This document shows positions 8,160-16,314 of a stretch of 36,522 bases of DNA, one piece after another. The notes below the pieces were generated by a model, which was not told the DNA's origin, made no database searches, and worked only from the letters and a program-made list of their open reading frames with translations. The number at the start of each line of letters is the position of its first letter. The stretch's first letter is position 1. This DNA is from an uncultured Bacillota bacterium (GTDB lineage: Bacteria > Bacillota_I > Bacilli_A > RFN20 > CAG-449), in contig CABUOQ010000018.1 of assembly GCA_902493275.1 (NCBI GenBank), positions 1-36,522 on the forward strand, written 5' to 3'. The position numbers and the translations under genes were made by a program.

Positions 8160-10853
8160 TTATTTTAAATAAATTTTTAATTCATTAGTTTTATTTAACG
8201 ATGTATCAAATTCGATAATAGCAACGTCGCTAACACGTCCTTCCCCATCAAAAGCAAAAGGGAAAACTTTTTCATTCTTTTCAAACATCGACATTCCTAT
8301 AGATTTATTATTAAGGGTGACTTTTCTAATATCAGTAAATCCTTCTAATTTATTAAAGCGGAATTTTATATGTCGATTAGAAACTTTTTCATCGCCGTTA
8401 TAACGACCTTGAGATTCATCAAATTTAATTGTGATACACTTTTCTTCTTCATTATAAGTAGATGAGTATCCACTTGTTCTATAATTACCTTTTTTATAAT
8501 CTGTAGTCTCATGGTCATCTTCATATAAATAACCATTATCGCTATCTTTCCCTGGATAATAATCATATGTGATATTAGACCAATCTATTTCAGTAGTATT
8601 ATTAACATCGTCAACGAGAGGAATAATAGATCCTGCCTTGACAAAAATTGGTGATGAAATCATATCACAGGTAAATGTATAACTATTTTTACCACTATAA
8701 ATTTTGCCATCAAAAACATTTAACCAATTTCCTTCTGGAAGATAAACTTCTTTAGAGAAAAGATTAGATGAGTTCTTATATTGTAGATTTAAATACGCAT
8801 CATATTGACCATCATAATATTCTATTTTCAAATTATGTTCTTCGCCGCCTTTTAATTCAATAACATCATATGTAACTGAGTCATTAGCAAAGAAACGATC
8901 AAATATCAATTTATTATCTAAATATACTCTTACTCCATCATCAACTTTAACTGCTAATTCAACATCTTCATTTGGTTTAATTCTACCTTCAAAAGAAGCC
9001 GAGAAATTATCGGAATTAACATTAAATGTTGGAGCGTTTCTTCCCCAGTTAAAATCGATATTATCATATTCTTTTTCTGCAACAGGATTTCCAGATAAAT
9101 TGGTATTGTTATAATATTTTGCTTGAACTTTACTTGTAAACCAATTAGATGGGAAAATATTATAGATATCATCTGTAATCGGTGCTATTAAAATGTTTTC
9201 ACCTAACATATATTCATCATCTCTAACCGCATTAATATCATCTTGATATTCAAAATCAAGAGCTCTTAATAAAGGTAATCCAGTTTCATAATTCTCATGA
9301 GCTAAGGCATAATATAAAGGCAATAATCTATATCTTAAATTAATGTATTCTCTAGAAATATTTAACGCTTCATCACCATAAAGCCATGGTTGACGATAAC
9401 GCTCATTATACTTCGATGAATGTGGTCTAAATATTGGAGACAATGCACCATATTGTACCCATCTAGTATATAATTCATTAGATGGGTTGCCATTATGTCC
9501 ACCGATGTCACTATTTAAATATGGTAAACTATCTATTCCACTTTTAACAATATTAGCAATCTCTTGAGACAAAGAAGCACTTGAGGCATTGATGTCACCT
9601 GTCCATTGAATTGAATAGCGATGTGATGCACTGTTATTAATTTTTTGATAAGTTCCATTAGAAATATTATCTGCATTTGACATTATTATTGGTCGACGAT
9701 AAACATCTCCATCACCGATAGACTTGAAGTATTGTTCTGTTATATCGTGATATAAATACATTCCCCAAGTTTCTGGATAAATGTAATTAGTCGGTGATTT
9801 TAAAGCAACTGACCAGTTTCTATCGTACCACCAATAATCTAATCCCATTTCAAGATATGTTGTTAAATTTTGATGACGATATTGAACATCTTCTGGATCT
9901 AATAATGAATTACTTCCACTTACTGGTTCAGGATGATCATTGAACATGATATCTATATTTCTATCACCACATTTAGAAAGGAATCCTTCCATATCAGGGA
10001 ATAAAGATACATTTACATCATATCCTATACCATCCGCTCCATAAGATTTTCTCCAATCAGTATCTATTACCAAATTATCTAAAGGTAAATCATACTTATC
10101 ATATAAGTCTATTTCTTCTAGTGCAGTTTTTTCTGAATATGCGTAATACTTAGAATCCCAAGATCCTAAAGTAGATAATCTCACCATCTCTGAGCGACCG
10201 GTTAATTCTACATACTTTTTTCTTAAAAATTTGGCATCCTTATTTGTTAAAATAACATATAAATCTTGAACATTTTCTTGAATAACAAAATTGTTAAAAA
10301 TGTTTTCTGTTCCATCAGAATAATAACCTTGTTCTGGAATTTTAATTCTAGGCATATCCATTAAAGCATAGGAATCACCAGTCTTATTAGGTCTAGGTAG
10401 CGTACCAGAATTACCAACTGATTTATATTCATAAACTATTTCATCATTTTTAGTAATATAAATTCCATTCAAAGATGTCGTGTTTAAAGGAATATAGATT
10501 TTTACTTCGCCTATAGTAATAATACGAAATTCATCATCACTACTTTCTTCAAAAAATACTCCTTTATATTGGTCACGATGCGGAATATAAAAAGTGTTAT
10601 CATCAAAAAAAGCGTCTTTATGTCTTTTTTCAAATCTAAAAGTATAATCGTCTAAAAGCTGAACTCTAATGTCACCTTCGATAATATTACCTATAGATTT
10701 TTCTTTTGTGACAATCGATGACGAGCTCTCTTCACTAGATAATATGCTGCTAGAATTAGAGCCACTTATTAAACTACTAATTTTCGAAGCACTTTCGCAC
10801 GATACTAGTAAAAAAGAACTTATTATCAACCCACAATAAACAGATTTTTTCAT
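8160..10853 (-). CDS. GH31 family glycosidase lipoprotein with inserted PA14 domain
   Basis: A predicted surface alpha-glycosidase or transglycosidase of 897 aa. Lipobox LVSC has Cys19, then a Ser-rich linker. An N-terminal beta domain is followed by the TIM barrel (about 215-560). The candidate nucleophile is Asp344 in WWYDRNW and the candidate acid/base is Asp420 in QWTGD; NSDIGGH and FRPHSS are further GH31 signatures. A PA14 module (about 574-692, AKYYNN ... VDDGVRVYLDN) is inserted between the barrel end (LIAPI) and the C-terminal beta-sandwich (VYLPEGNW). The YDRNW motif differs from the classic WxDMNE of alpha-glucosidases, so substrate (glucan, xyloglucan side chain or amino sugar) cannot be fixed. 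AAAGGAGAA precedes the start. It is first gene of the operon and lies under a LacI-type operator. Confidence 0.9.
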   Translation of the reverse strand: MKKSVYCGLIISSFLLVSCESASKISSLISGSNSSSILSSEESSSSIVTKEKSIGNIIEGDIRVQLLDDYTFRFEKRHKDAFFDDNTFYIPHRDQYKGVFFEESSDDEFRIITIGEVKIYIPLNTTSLNGIYITKNDEIVYEYKSVGNSGTLPRPNKTGDSYALMDMPRIKIPEQGYYSDGTENIFNNFVIQENVQDLYVILTNKDAKFLRKKYVELTGRSEMVRLSTLGSWDSKYYAYSEKTALEEIDLYDKYDLPLDNLVIDTDWRKSYGADGIGYDVNVSLFPDMEGFLSKCGDRNIDIMFNDHPEPVSGSNSLLDPEDVQYRHQNLTTYLEMGLDYWWYDRNWSVALKSPTNYIYPETWGMYLYHDITEQYFKSIGDGDVYRRPIIMSNADNISNGTYQKINNSASHRYSIQWTGDINASSASLSQEIANIVKSGIDSLPYLNSDIGGHNGNPSNELYTRWVQYGALSPIFRPHSSKYNERYRQPWLYGDEALNISREYINLRYRLLPLYYALAHENYETGLPLLRALDFEYQDDINAVRDDEYMLGENILIAPITDDIYNIFPSNWFTSKVQAKYYNNTNLSGNPVAEKEYDNIDFNWGRNAPTFNVNSDNFSASFEGRIKPNEDVELAVKVDDGVRVYLDNKLIFDRFFANDSVTYDVIELKGGEEHNLKIEYYDGQYDAYLNLQYKNSSNLFSKEVYLPEGNWLNVFDGKIYSGKNSYTFTCDMISSPIFVKAGSIIPLVDDVNNTTEIDWSNITYDYYPGKDSDNGYLYEDDHETTDYKKGNYRTSGYSSTYNEEEKCITIKFDESQGRYNGDEKVSNRHIKFRFNKLEGFTDIRKVTLNNKSIGMSMFEKNEKVFPFAFDGEGRVSDVAIIEFDTSLNKTNELKIYLK

Positions 10854-10876
10854 TTTCTTTTCTCCTTTACAATAAT

Positions 10877-10905
10877 AGCATAAATTACATTACCGGTAAT
10901 GTAAA
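10877..10905 (-). promoter_or_regulatory. Promoter of the GH31-lipoprotein operon
   Basis: On the minus strand TTTACA (10900-10905) and TATGCT (10877-10882) are spaced by 17 bp. The palindromic operator at 10885-10904 occupies the spacer and most of the -35 hexamer, a classic repressing arrangement. The Shine-Dalgarno lies about 15 bases beyond the -10. Confidence 0.7.
10885..10904. promoter_or_regulatory. 20-bp palindromic operator for the adjacent LacI-type regulator
   Basis: TTACATTACCGGTAATGTAA is a perfect palindrome with a central CG, the symmetry expected for a LacI-family dimer. It lies between the regulator gene and the GH31 gene. A second, weaker inverted site CATTA-AAAG-TAATG is at 10918-10931, with centres 30 bp apart, about three helical turns, so two dimers could bind on the same face. 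Confidence 0.8.
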
Positions 10906-10935
10906 GGGCTTTCTTTTCATTAAAAGTAATGTTTT

Positions 10936-11886
10936 TTATTTATCTAAATAAACCGTAAACATTTTAGATTTTATTAAATAATTATTATCGCTTATTGCTT
11001 TTTTTACTTCTTCTGTGGCATATTGAGACATTTCACTAGTGTCTGCGTAAATTCCTTTTATCTCCTTATTAGCCTTAATATAATGATGAATTCCATCAAA
11101 TCCAAAAATATTAAATTTTTTATATTTTTGTCGATTTAAATAGTCCTTTATGTCAATTCCTAACGTATCACAGTATGAAAAAATAAAATCATTATTATTT
11201 TCAATTATCTTTTTACATTGAGCAATATTATTATATCCAATAATATATATATCCGGATTTATACCATGCTTATTTAGTTCATCAAAAAAACCATTTTTTC
11301 TTCTTATCGCTGTCTCAACATCATCGCTCCAACAAACATAGCATGGCTTTTTATACTTTTTTTCTCTTAAAAATTCTTTTGCAATTAAAACACCGCCATA
11401 ATAATCATCTGTATACACTGAAGGTATTCCTTCAAACTTTGATATCAATCCGTATAAAACAATTGGAAAATGCCTTTTCTTTAAAAAATTATAAGTTTCT
11501 TCTGTTAAATCTTGAAAAGAAATAATCGCACCAACTTGATAATTTAATAAATATTTAAAGAAATCAAAATCTAAATATCCAGATTCTGTCAAAATTGTTA
11601 TAGCTAAATATCCATTTTCTCTTAATTTTTTTATTAGATTATCAATTTGAATCGCATAGTAAGAATTTATTAAATCACACGTTACTATCCCGATTAATTT
11701 TGATTTATTCTCTCTTAAAAAAATTGAAAGATTATTAGGTATGTACCCCATTTCTGTCGCTTTGTTTTTTATTTTTTCTTTCAATTCAACACTTATATCG
11801 TCAAGATCTCTTAACGCATGAGAAACTGTATTTTTACTAACTTGCAGTGCATCTGCAATATCTTGAAGAACAACTCGTTTAATCAT
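10936..11886 (-). CDS. LacI family transcriptional regulator
   Basis: A 316-aa repressor. The N-terminal helix-turn-helix reads VVLQDIADALQVSKNTVSHALRD, with the hinge helix around NKATEMGYIPN. The rest is a periplasmic-binding-protein-like effector domain (KLIGIVTCDLINSYYAIQID ... NIFGFDGIHHYIK). Effector is presumably a sugar released by the GH31 enzyme. The ATG at 11884-11886 has no Shine-Dalgarno. An in-frame TAA lies four codons upstream, so the start is forced, and a TATAAA element ends about ten bases before it, suggesting a leaderless or nearly leaderless mRNA. It lies on the same strand as, and upstream of, the operon it likely controls. Confidence 0.92.
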   Translation of the reverse strand: MIKRVVLQDIADALQVSKNTVSHALRDLDDISVELKEKIKNKATEMGYIPNNLSIFLRENKSKLIGIVTCDLINSYYAIQIDNLIKKLRENGYLAITILTESGYLDFDFFKYLLNYQVGAIISFQDLTEETYNFLKKRHFPIVLYGLISKFEGIPSVYTDDYYGGVLIAKEFLREKKYKKPCYVCWSDDVETAIRRKNGFFDELNKHGINPDIYIIGYNNIAQCKKIIENNNDFIFSYCDTLGIDIKDYLNRQKYKKFNIFGFDGIHHYIKANKEIKGIYADTSEMSQYATEEVKKAISDNNYLIKSKMFTVYLDK

Positions 11887-11994
11887 ATATATATTTTATA
11901 GTAATCATAGAGTTCTTGACTAGTATTAATTTATATATTATTAATATCCTTACTTTTTAATTTATTTTCACGACCTTTCCATTTTATTTTTTTA

Positions 11995-12004
11995 TACACG
12001 TGTA
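11995..12004. promoter_or_regulatory. Palindrome upstream of tetR-pepT
   Basis: TACACGTGTA is a perfect 10-bp palindrome 36 bases before the TetR start. A TATATT element at 12018-12023 could be the -10, which would place the palindrome over the -35 region. It is a plausible autoregulatory site for the TetR protein; no more can be shown. Confidence 0.4.
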
Positions 12005-12040
12005 ACCATTTTTATGTTATATTGATATAGGTGATTAAAA

Positions 12041-12613
12041 ATGAATAAAAGAGGACAAAAAACAAAAGAAATAATCAAAATTAATTTTTTAAAATTAATT
12101 GAAAATCGAGAGCCTGATCAAATAACGGTTTCTGAATTATGTAAATTTACTGGAATTCATAGAAAAACTTTCTATTCACACTACAAAAATATTAGTGACA
12201 TTCTCGATGAATTATATGATGATTTAGTAAATGAATTAGGCGTTCTATATACCGAATATTTAATCGGCGCCTTAAATGACTTTACGATGCTTTTTGATTA
12301 TATAAATCATTTTATTAAAAATAATTTAAATTACTATTCTTTACTTGCTAAATCAAAACAATATATTATCTTTGTAAATAGAATTGATAAAATGTTTGCC
12401 AGCAATATTCTTACAACATATAGTCAAAAATTTAATAATTTTGGTCCTATTGACAAATACTCTCTTTTCTTTTTAATATCTGGAATATCATCTTTATATG
12501 TCAATTGGATTTCTAACCCTACTCAATGTCCAATCGAGCATATTTCTAACGTTAGTATAGATATGTGTAATCAAATTTTTAAACTAAGCTCAAAGAATTC
12601 AATGGAGAAATAA
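12041..12613 (+). CDS. TetR/AcrR family transcriptional regulator
   Basis: A 190-aa regulator. The N-terminal helix-turn-helix reads ITVSELCKFTGIHRKTFYSHYKNISDIL, typical of TetR proteins, followed by an all-helical ligand domain with no recognisable specificity. AGGTGA precedes ATG 12041. The pepT gene begins 2 nt after its stop, so the two are cotranscribed and the regulator may control peptide use or simply itself. Ligand and targets are unknown. Confidence 0.88.
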   Translation: MNKRGQKTKEIIKINFLKLIENREPDQITVSELCKFTGIHRKTFYSHYKNISDILDELYDDLVNELGVLYTEYLIGALNDFTMLFDYINHFIKNNLNYYSLLAKSKQYIIFVNRIDKMFASNILTTYSQKFNNFGPIDKYSLFFLISGISSLYVNWISNPTQCPIEHISNVSIDMCNQIFKLSSKNSMEK

Positions 12614-12615
12614 AT

Positions 12616-13815
12616 ATGGAAAAAATAGAAAATAAATTTATACGTTATGTAAAAATTGATACTGAATCAAGTGAAACTTCTTTCACTTATCCTTCAACAG
12701 ATAAGCAATTAAAATTAGCTAATCTATTAAAAGATGAGTTAATCGACATGGGTATCAAAAATGCTTATGTCGATGAATTTGGATTGGTATACGCTCAAAT
12801 TGATGGTGATAATTCTCTACCAAAAATCGGATTAATCGCTCATATGGATACTGCACCGACAATTCGTGGAGGTAATTTTGAGCCACGTTTTGTTTATAAT
12901 TACAATGGTGATGATATTAAACTTAATAACCAATATACATTATCATCAAATCAATTTCCTCATCTAAAAAAATTGGTTGGAAAAACTTTAATTGTCACCG
13001 ATGGAGAACATTTACTCGGGGGCGATGATAAAGCTGGTATAGCTATAATCATGTCACTTTGTGAATATTATAGCAAAGTAAAAATAAATCATGCCCCTAT
13101 AAGAATATGTTTTACTCCAGATGAAGAAATTGGCGCAGGTGCTGATCATTTTTCTTGTGAAAAAATGGATGCTGATATCGCTTATACTTTAGATGGTGGT
13201 GATATAGAGGAAATAAATTTTGAAAACTTCAACGCTGCCTCTTGTCATGTATCAATTAAAGGTGTAGGAATTCACCCTGGTTCTGCTAAAGATATAATGG
13301 TTAACGCTTGTTTGTTAGCTATGGAATTTAATTCCTTATTAGATCCTAATGCCATCCCTTCAAAAACTGAATTATATCAAGGCTTTAACCATTTGGATTA
13401 TATCAAAGGAGATGTCGAATCTTGTGAATTAGATTATATTATTCGAAATCATGACGAGAAATTATTAAAAAAACAAGAGCAAGAATTTATTAAAGCTCAA
13501 GAAATAATAAAAAATAAATATCCAACATGTGCAATAGAGGTAACACTTAAGGAGCAATATAGAAATATGAAATATTATTTTGAAAAAGATTCTAAAGCTC
13601 TTGATTTAATAACCGCCGCCTACAAAAAAGTCGATCAAAAATATCATTTTGATCCAATTAGAGGTGGCACTGATGGCGCTAGAATAACATATATGGGATT
13701 ACCATGTCCTAATATTGGAACTGGCGATTATTGTTGCCATGGTAGATATGAACATGTTGTTGTCGAACAAATGTATCAAATGTTCAACATATGTAAAGCT
13801 CTTTTAGAATTTTAA
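12616..13815 (+). CDS. pepT: Peptidase T (tripeptide aminopeptidase, M20B)
   Basis: A cytosolic dinuclear zinc exopeptidase that removes N-terminal residues from tripeptides; length 399 aa matches the family. Metal and catalytic motifs: AHMDTA (His, Asp), LLGGDDKAG (bridging Asp), TPDEEIGAG (catalytic Glu and ligand Glu), TLDGGD, and near the C-terminus CHGRYEHV with the last His. The dimerisation domain includes GIHPGSAKD. GGAG lies ahead of ATG 12616. It is second in an operon with the TetR gene. Its last bases overlap by 4 nt the end of a convergent small gene. Confidence 0.97.
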   Translation: MEKIENKFIRYVKIDTESSETSFTYPSTDKQLKLANLLKDELIDMGIKNAYVDEFGLVYAQIDGDNSLPKIGLIAHMDTAPTIRGGNFEPRFVYNYNGDDIKLNNQYTLSSNQFPHLKKLVGKTLIVTDGEHLLGGDDKAGIAIIMSLCEYYSKVKINHAPIRICFTPDEEIGAGADHFSCEKMDADIAYTLDGGDIEEINFENFNAASCHVSIKGVGIHPGSAKDIMVNACLLAMEFNSLLDPNAIPSKTELYQGFNHLDYIKGDVESCELDYIIRNHDEKLLKKQEQEFIKAQEIIKNKYPTCAIEVTLKEQYRNMKYYFEKDSKALDLITAAYKKVDQKYHFDPIRGGTDGARITYMGLPCPNIGTGDYCCHGRYEHVVVEQMYQMFNICKALLEF

Positions 13816-14186
13816 GATATAGTTACAACACCAGCATTATTTATCGTTATATAAATAACTTCACCAGCATTATTTACTTCCATATAAATTGGAATCTTAA
13901 ATTCATCAAAATAATATAAACCATACTCTATTAAAAATAGTTCTGTTTGTTTTGTTGTGCAGCTAAAAAATATAATTAAAGTATCTTTGTTAAAATAAGC
14001 ATGAAAATCATTAACTTTATCTTCATTATATATTGCAATCGTTTTCTCATATGAGATAGGTTGATTTTCTTGACTATAAAAAGTTATTGAAACAAGAAAA
14101 AAAGATAGAATGAGCATCGATATAATCATTCCTATAAATAAAATAGTATTATTTAAAATATAACCAAAAGATATGCGTTTTTTCAT
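13812..14186 (-). CDS. Small membrane-anchored protein of unknown function
   Basis: A 124-aa protein that I do not recognise. One hydrophobic helix (about residues 10-35, ILFIGMIISMLILSFFLVSI) would anchor a small extracytoplasmic domain. The C-terminus contains a short internal duplication, NNAGEVIYITINNAGVVTI, encoded by a 15-base direct repeat (CACCAGCATTATTTA on the plus strand). It begins 16 bases after tadA, so it is probably in the tadA transcript; the ribosome site is weak. Function unknown. Confidence 0.65.
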   Translation of the reverse strand: MKKRISFGYILNNTILFIGMIISMLILSFFLVSITFYSQENQPISYEKTIAIYNEDKVNDFHAYFNKDTLIIFFSCTTKQTELFLIEYGLYYFDEFKIPIYMEVNNAGEVIYITINNAGVVTIS

Positions 14187-14202
14187 ATCTTTTATTTTGT
14201 CC

Positions 14203-14658
14203 TTATTTTTTTCGTTTATTACTAAAATAATCTTTTACGATTTGTTTACACTCTAGTTCTTTAACACCTGAACTAATAAATGGATAATGATTCAATTTAG
14301 GTATTTGAAAAAAATCAAAAAGTCCTCCACAAGCACCTTGCTTTTCATCTGACGCACCATATACAATCCTTTTAATATGCGCTTGTTGAATTGCTGAAGC
14401 ACACATCGGGCATGGTTCAATGGTTACATATAAAACACAATTATCTAATCTTTCATTTTTAAAAAAGTCATTTGCTTTTTTCATAATATTTATTTCCGCA
14501 TGACCAAAAATATCTTTATTTTGTCTTCGCGTATTATGTCCTTGAGCGATTATTTTATTATCACACACTAAAACACAACCTATTGGCACTTCATCTTCTT
14601 CAAACGCTTTCTTAGCTTCTGACAGCGCTATGTTCATAAAATATTCATCATTTAACAT
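14203..14658 (-). CDS. tadA: tRNA adenosine(34) deaminase
   Basis: This essential zinc enzyme converts A34 of tRNA-Arg(ACG) to inosine. It has the deaminase motif GHAEINI (His ligand, catalytic Glu) and EPCPMCASA (two Cys ligands). I choose ATG 14656-14658 (MLNDEYFMNIALSEAKKAF), giving 151 aa; upstream extension would run into the SRP RNA. No Shine-Dalgarno is visible: the U-tract of the SRP RNA gene ends about 6 bases before the start. The tadA-SRP RNA arrangement matches B. subtilis. Confidence 0.95.
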   Translation of the reverse strand: MLNDEYFMNIALSEAKKAFEEDEVPIGCVLVCDNKIIAQGHNTRRQNKDIFGHAEINIMKKANDFFKNERLDNCVLYVTIEPCPMCASAIQQAHIKRIVYGASDEKQGACGGLFDFFQIPKLNHYPFISSGVKELECKQIVKDYFSNKRKK

Positions 14659-14664
14659 AAATAT

Positions 14665-14747
14665 AAAAAACCACCGCACAGACAATAAAAGTTTAAGGCT
14701 GCTACCTCCCGGTCCTGACCTGGTTCGCCTTATTGAATCGCGATGGC
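14665..14747 (-). ncRNA. ffs: Small bacterial SRP RNA (4.5S-type)
   Basis: The minus strand contains GAACCAGGTCAGGACC GGGA GG TAGCAGCC, the conserved SRP domain IV with symmetric and asymmetric loops and a GNRA-like GGGA tetraloop. The flanks pair into one long hairpin: GCCATCGCG at the 5' end with TGCGGTGG at the 3' end, and CAATAA with TTATTG. A run of six T follows, ending transcription. The RNA scaffolds Ffh for membrane targeting. It is about 83 nt, the small form. Confidence 0.92.
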
Positions 14748-14753
14748 AATATT

Positions 14754-14759
14754 ATTATA
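14754..14759 (-). promoter_or_regulatory. -10 element of the SRP RNA promoter
   Basis: Minus-strand TATAAT, seven bases before the G that opens the SRP RNA stem. The -35 region is AT-rich without a good TTGACA match. Confidence 0.6.
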
Positions 14760-14819
14760 CAAGAAATTTAAAAAAATTAAACCTATATTATTTTTTTTAT
14801 TAATTATCTACATTTGCAT

Positions 14820-14850
14820 AAAAAAACGAACTATTCTCCATAGTTCGTTT
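14820..14850 (-). terminator. Terminator of the perR-rubrerythrin operon
   Basis: A perfect 11-bp stem, AAACGAACTAT / ATAGTTCGTTT with a 5-nt loop, followed on the minus strand by a T-run. It lies 14 bases after the rubrerythrin stop. Confidence 0.9.
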
Positions 14851-14863
14851 ATAAAATATTTTA

Positions 14864-15427
14864 TTAATAATTATTGTTATCAGCTAATTCAAAATATGCT
14901 TGTGGATGTAAGCAAACTGGGCATACCTTAGGTGCTGCTTCACTAATTACGATACAGCCACAATTTCTACATTTCCAAGTATGAATACCTGTTTTCTTTT
15001 TAAAGACTTCTAAATTTTCAACATTCTTTAATAAAGCAAGATATCTTTCTTCATGGTGCTTTTCAATTTCACCAACCATTCTAAATTGAGCCGCTAAACG
15101 TTTGAATCCTTCTTCTTCAGCAACTTTTGCAAACTCAGCATACATTTCTGTCCATTCATAGTTTTCACCTTCTGCTGCTTGTTTTAAACATTCAGCGGTA
15201 TCGCCTAATTCACCACCATTAAGTGCTTTGAACCATAATTTAGCATGTTCTTTTTCATTGTCTGCTGTTTCTAAAAATAATGCAGCAATTTGTTCATAGC
15301 CTTCTTTTTTTGCTTTTGATGCAAAATAGGTATATTTGTTTCTTGCTTGAGATTCACCTGCAAACGCGGTTTGCAAATTCTTCTCTGTTCTTGTTCCTGT
15401 TAATTCTTTGTTTTCTAATTTAGCCAT
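14864..15427 (-). CDS. Rubrerythrin
   Basis: A non-haem di-iron peroxidase that protects anaerobes from hydrogen peroxide; 187 aa. The ferritin-like domain has FAGESQARNKY, ETADNEKEHA and VGEIEKHHEERY, supplying the Glu/His ligands. The C-terminal rubredoxin domain has CRNCG ... CPVCLHP, four Cys for one iron. AGGAGG precedes ATG 15425-15427. It is 18 bases downstream of a PerR-like gene and is very likely repressed by it until peroxide appears. Confidence 0.97.
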   Translation of the reverse strand: MAKLENKELTGTRTEKNLQTAFAGESQARNKYTYFASKAKKEGYEQIAALFLETADNEKEHAKLWFKALNGGELGDTAECLKQAAEGENYEWTEMYAEFAKVAEEEGFKRLAAQFRMVGEIEKHHEERYLALLKNVENLEVFKKKTGIHTWKCRNCGCIVISEAAPKVCPVCLHPQAYFELADNNNY

Positions 15428-15445
15428 ATTTCCTCCTATAAAAAA

Positions 15446-15808
15446 TTAACTCTTTGAGCATTCAGCACAAATTCCATGAAAAAATGTTTCACAACTATCT
15501 ATGTTATTACCATAACTATCAATGAATTTAATGAATGGTTTTGTTACTTCTTCATCCCAAATCTTTTGACACTTATCGCATATAAAATGATTATGATGAT
15601 AAAGATTCTTATCAAAATAATCAGCATGATATGGCAATTTTATTCTTTTTAAAAATCCATTATCTGCGAGATAGTTTAAGTTGTTATATACTGTTGCATA
15701 GACCAAATTGTATCCTTTGTTTCTTAAAGATAAAAATACCTCTTCAGCCGTTATGTGTCCATCACATTTTTTAACAACATCCAAAACTAATTTCCTTTTG
15801 TCTGTCAT
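15446..15808 (-). CDS. Fur family regulator, PerR-like
   Basis: A 120-aa metal-dependent repressor. The winged helix includes ITAEEVFLSLRNKGYNLVYATVYNNLNYL. The metal-binding part has YHHNHFICDKC and CAEC, the structural-zinc Cys pairs of the Fur/PerR group. It is shorter than typical Fur. Operon partnership with rubrerythrin points to PerR-type peroxide sensing rather than iron sensing. AAGGAGA precedes ATG 15806-15808. Confidence 0.9.
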   Translation of the reverse strand: MTDKRKLVLDVVKKCDGHITAEEVFLSLRNKGYNLVYATVYNNLNYLADNGFLKRIKLPYHADYFDKNLYHHNHFICDKCQKIWDEEVTKPFIKFIDSYGNNIDSCETFFHGICAECSKS

Positions 15809-15838
15809 GAATCTCCTTTTTAAAACTATTCTAATTCT

Positions 15839-15867
15839 AATTTAATCTCTAACTATTTTTTTGTCAA
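15839..15867 (-). promoter_or_regulatory. perR-rubrerythrin promoter with repeated TTAGAAT units
   Basis: Minus strand TTGACA (15862-15867), 17 bp, TAAATT (15839-15844). Around and after the -10 the motif TTAGAAT/TAGAAT is repeated, resembling half-sites of a Fur/PerR box; it would allow autoregulation. The box is not a full match to the B. subtilis Per consensus. Confidence 0.6.
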
Positions 15868-15887
15868 GTATTAACTCTTTATAATCT

Positions 15888-16265
15888 TTAACTAATTTCG
15901 TTTTTTTCAAGAGCATTCAGCATAATCTCTGCACTTTTAATATTTGTGGCTAATGGTGTATTAGTGACATCACATAATCTTAATAAAGCTGACACATCTG
16001 GTTCATGTGGTTGAGCGGTTAATGGATCTCTTAAAAATATAACCAAATCTAACTCGCCACACGCGATCATTGAACCGATTTGTTGATCTCCACCTAAAGG
16101 CCCTGATTTCATACGATTTATTTTTAATTTAGTTTCTCCCATTACCAAAGTTCCGGTTGTTCCTGTGGCATAGAGATCATGCTTTGCTAATGTATCTTTA
16201 TACCTTATAGATAATTTTATCATTTCATCTTTCTTTTTATCATGTGCAATTAACGCTATTTTCAT
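15888..16265 (-). CDS. mgsA: Methylglyoxal synthase
   Basis: Converts dihydroxyacetone phosphate to methylglyoxal and phosphate, bypassing lower glycolysis when phosphate is short. The 125-aa protein shows the phosphate loop ATGTTG, SGPLGGDQQIG with the catalytic Asp, and QPHEPDV with the conserved His and Asp. GGGAGGTG precedes ATG 16263-16265. It has its own extended -10 promoter. Confidence 0.96.
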   Translation of the reverse strand: MKIALIAHDKKKDEMIKLSIRYKDTLAKHDLYATGTTGTLVMGETKLKINRMKSGPLGGDQQIGSMIACGELDLVIFLRDPLTAQPHEPDVSALLRLCDVTNTPLATNIKSAEIMLNALEKNEIS

Positions 16266-16283
16266 ATTTCACCTCCCAAATAG

Positions 16284-16292
16284 ATTATAGCA
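16284..16292 (-). promoter_or_regulatory. Extended -10 promoter of mgsA
   Basis: Minus strand TGCTATAAT (TG-n-TATAAT) lies about 20 bases before the mgsA start. It overlaps the 12-bp palindrome ATAGCATGCTAT. No good -35 is seen, as expected for an extended -10. Confidence 0.65.
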
Positions 16293-16314
16293 TGCTATTA
16301 GATAAAAATAATAT

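Noticed and set aside
14743..14931. 62-aa plus-strand frame over the SRP RNA promoter and rubrerythrin end
   Set aside because: It overlaps a terminator and a known gene on the other strand, has no ribosome site and is low-complexity.
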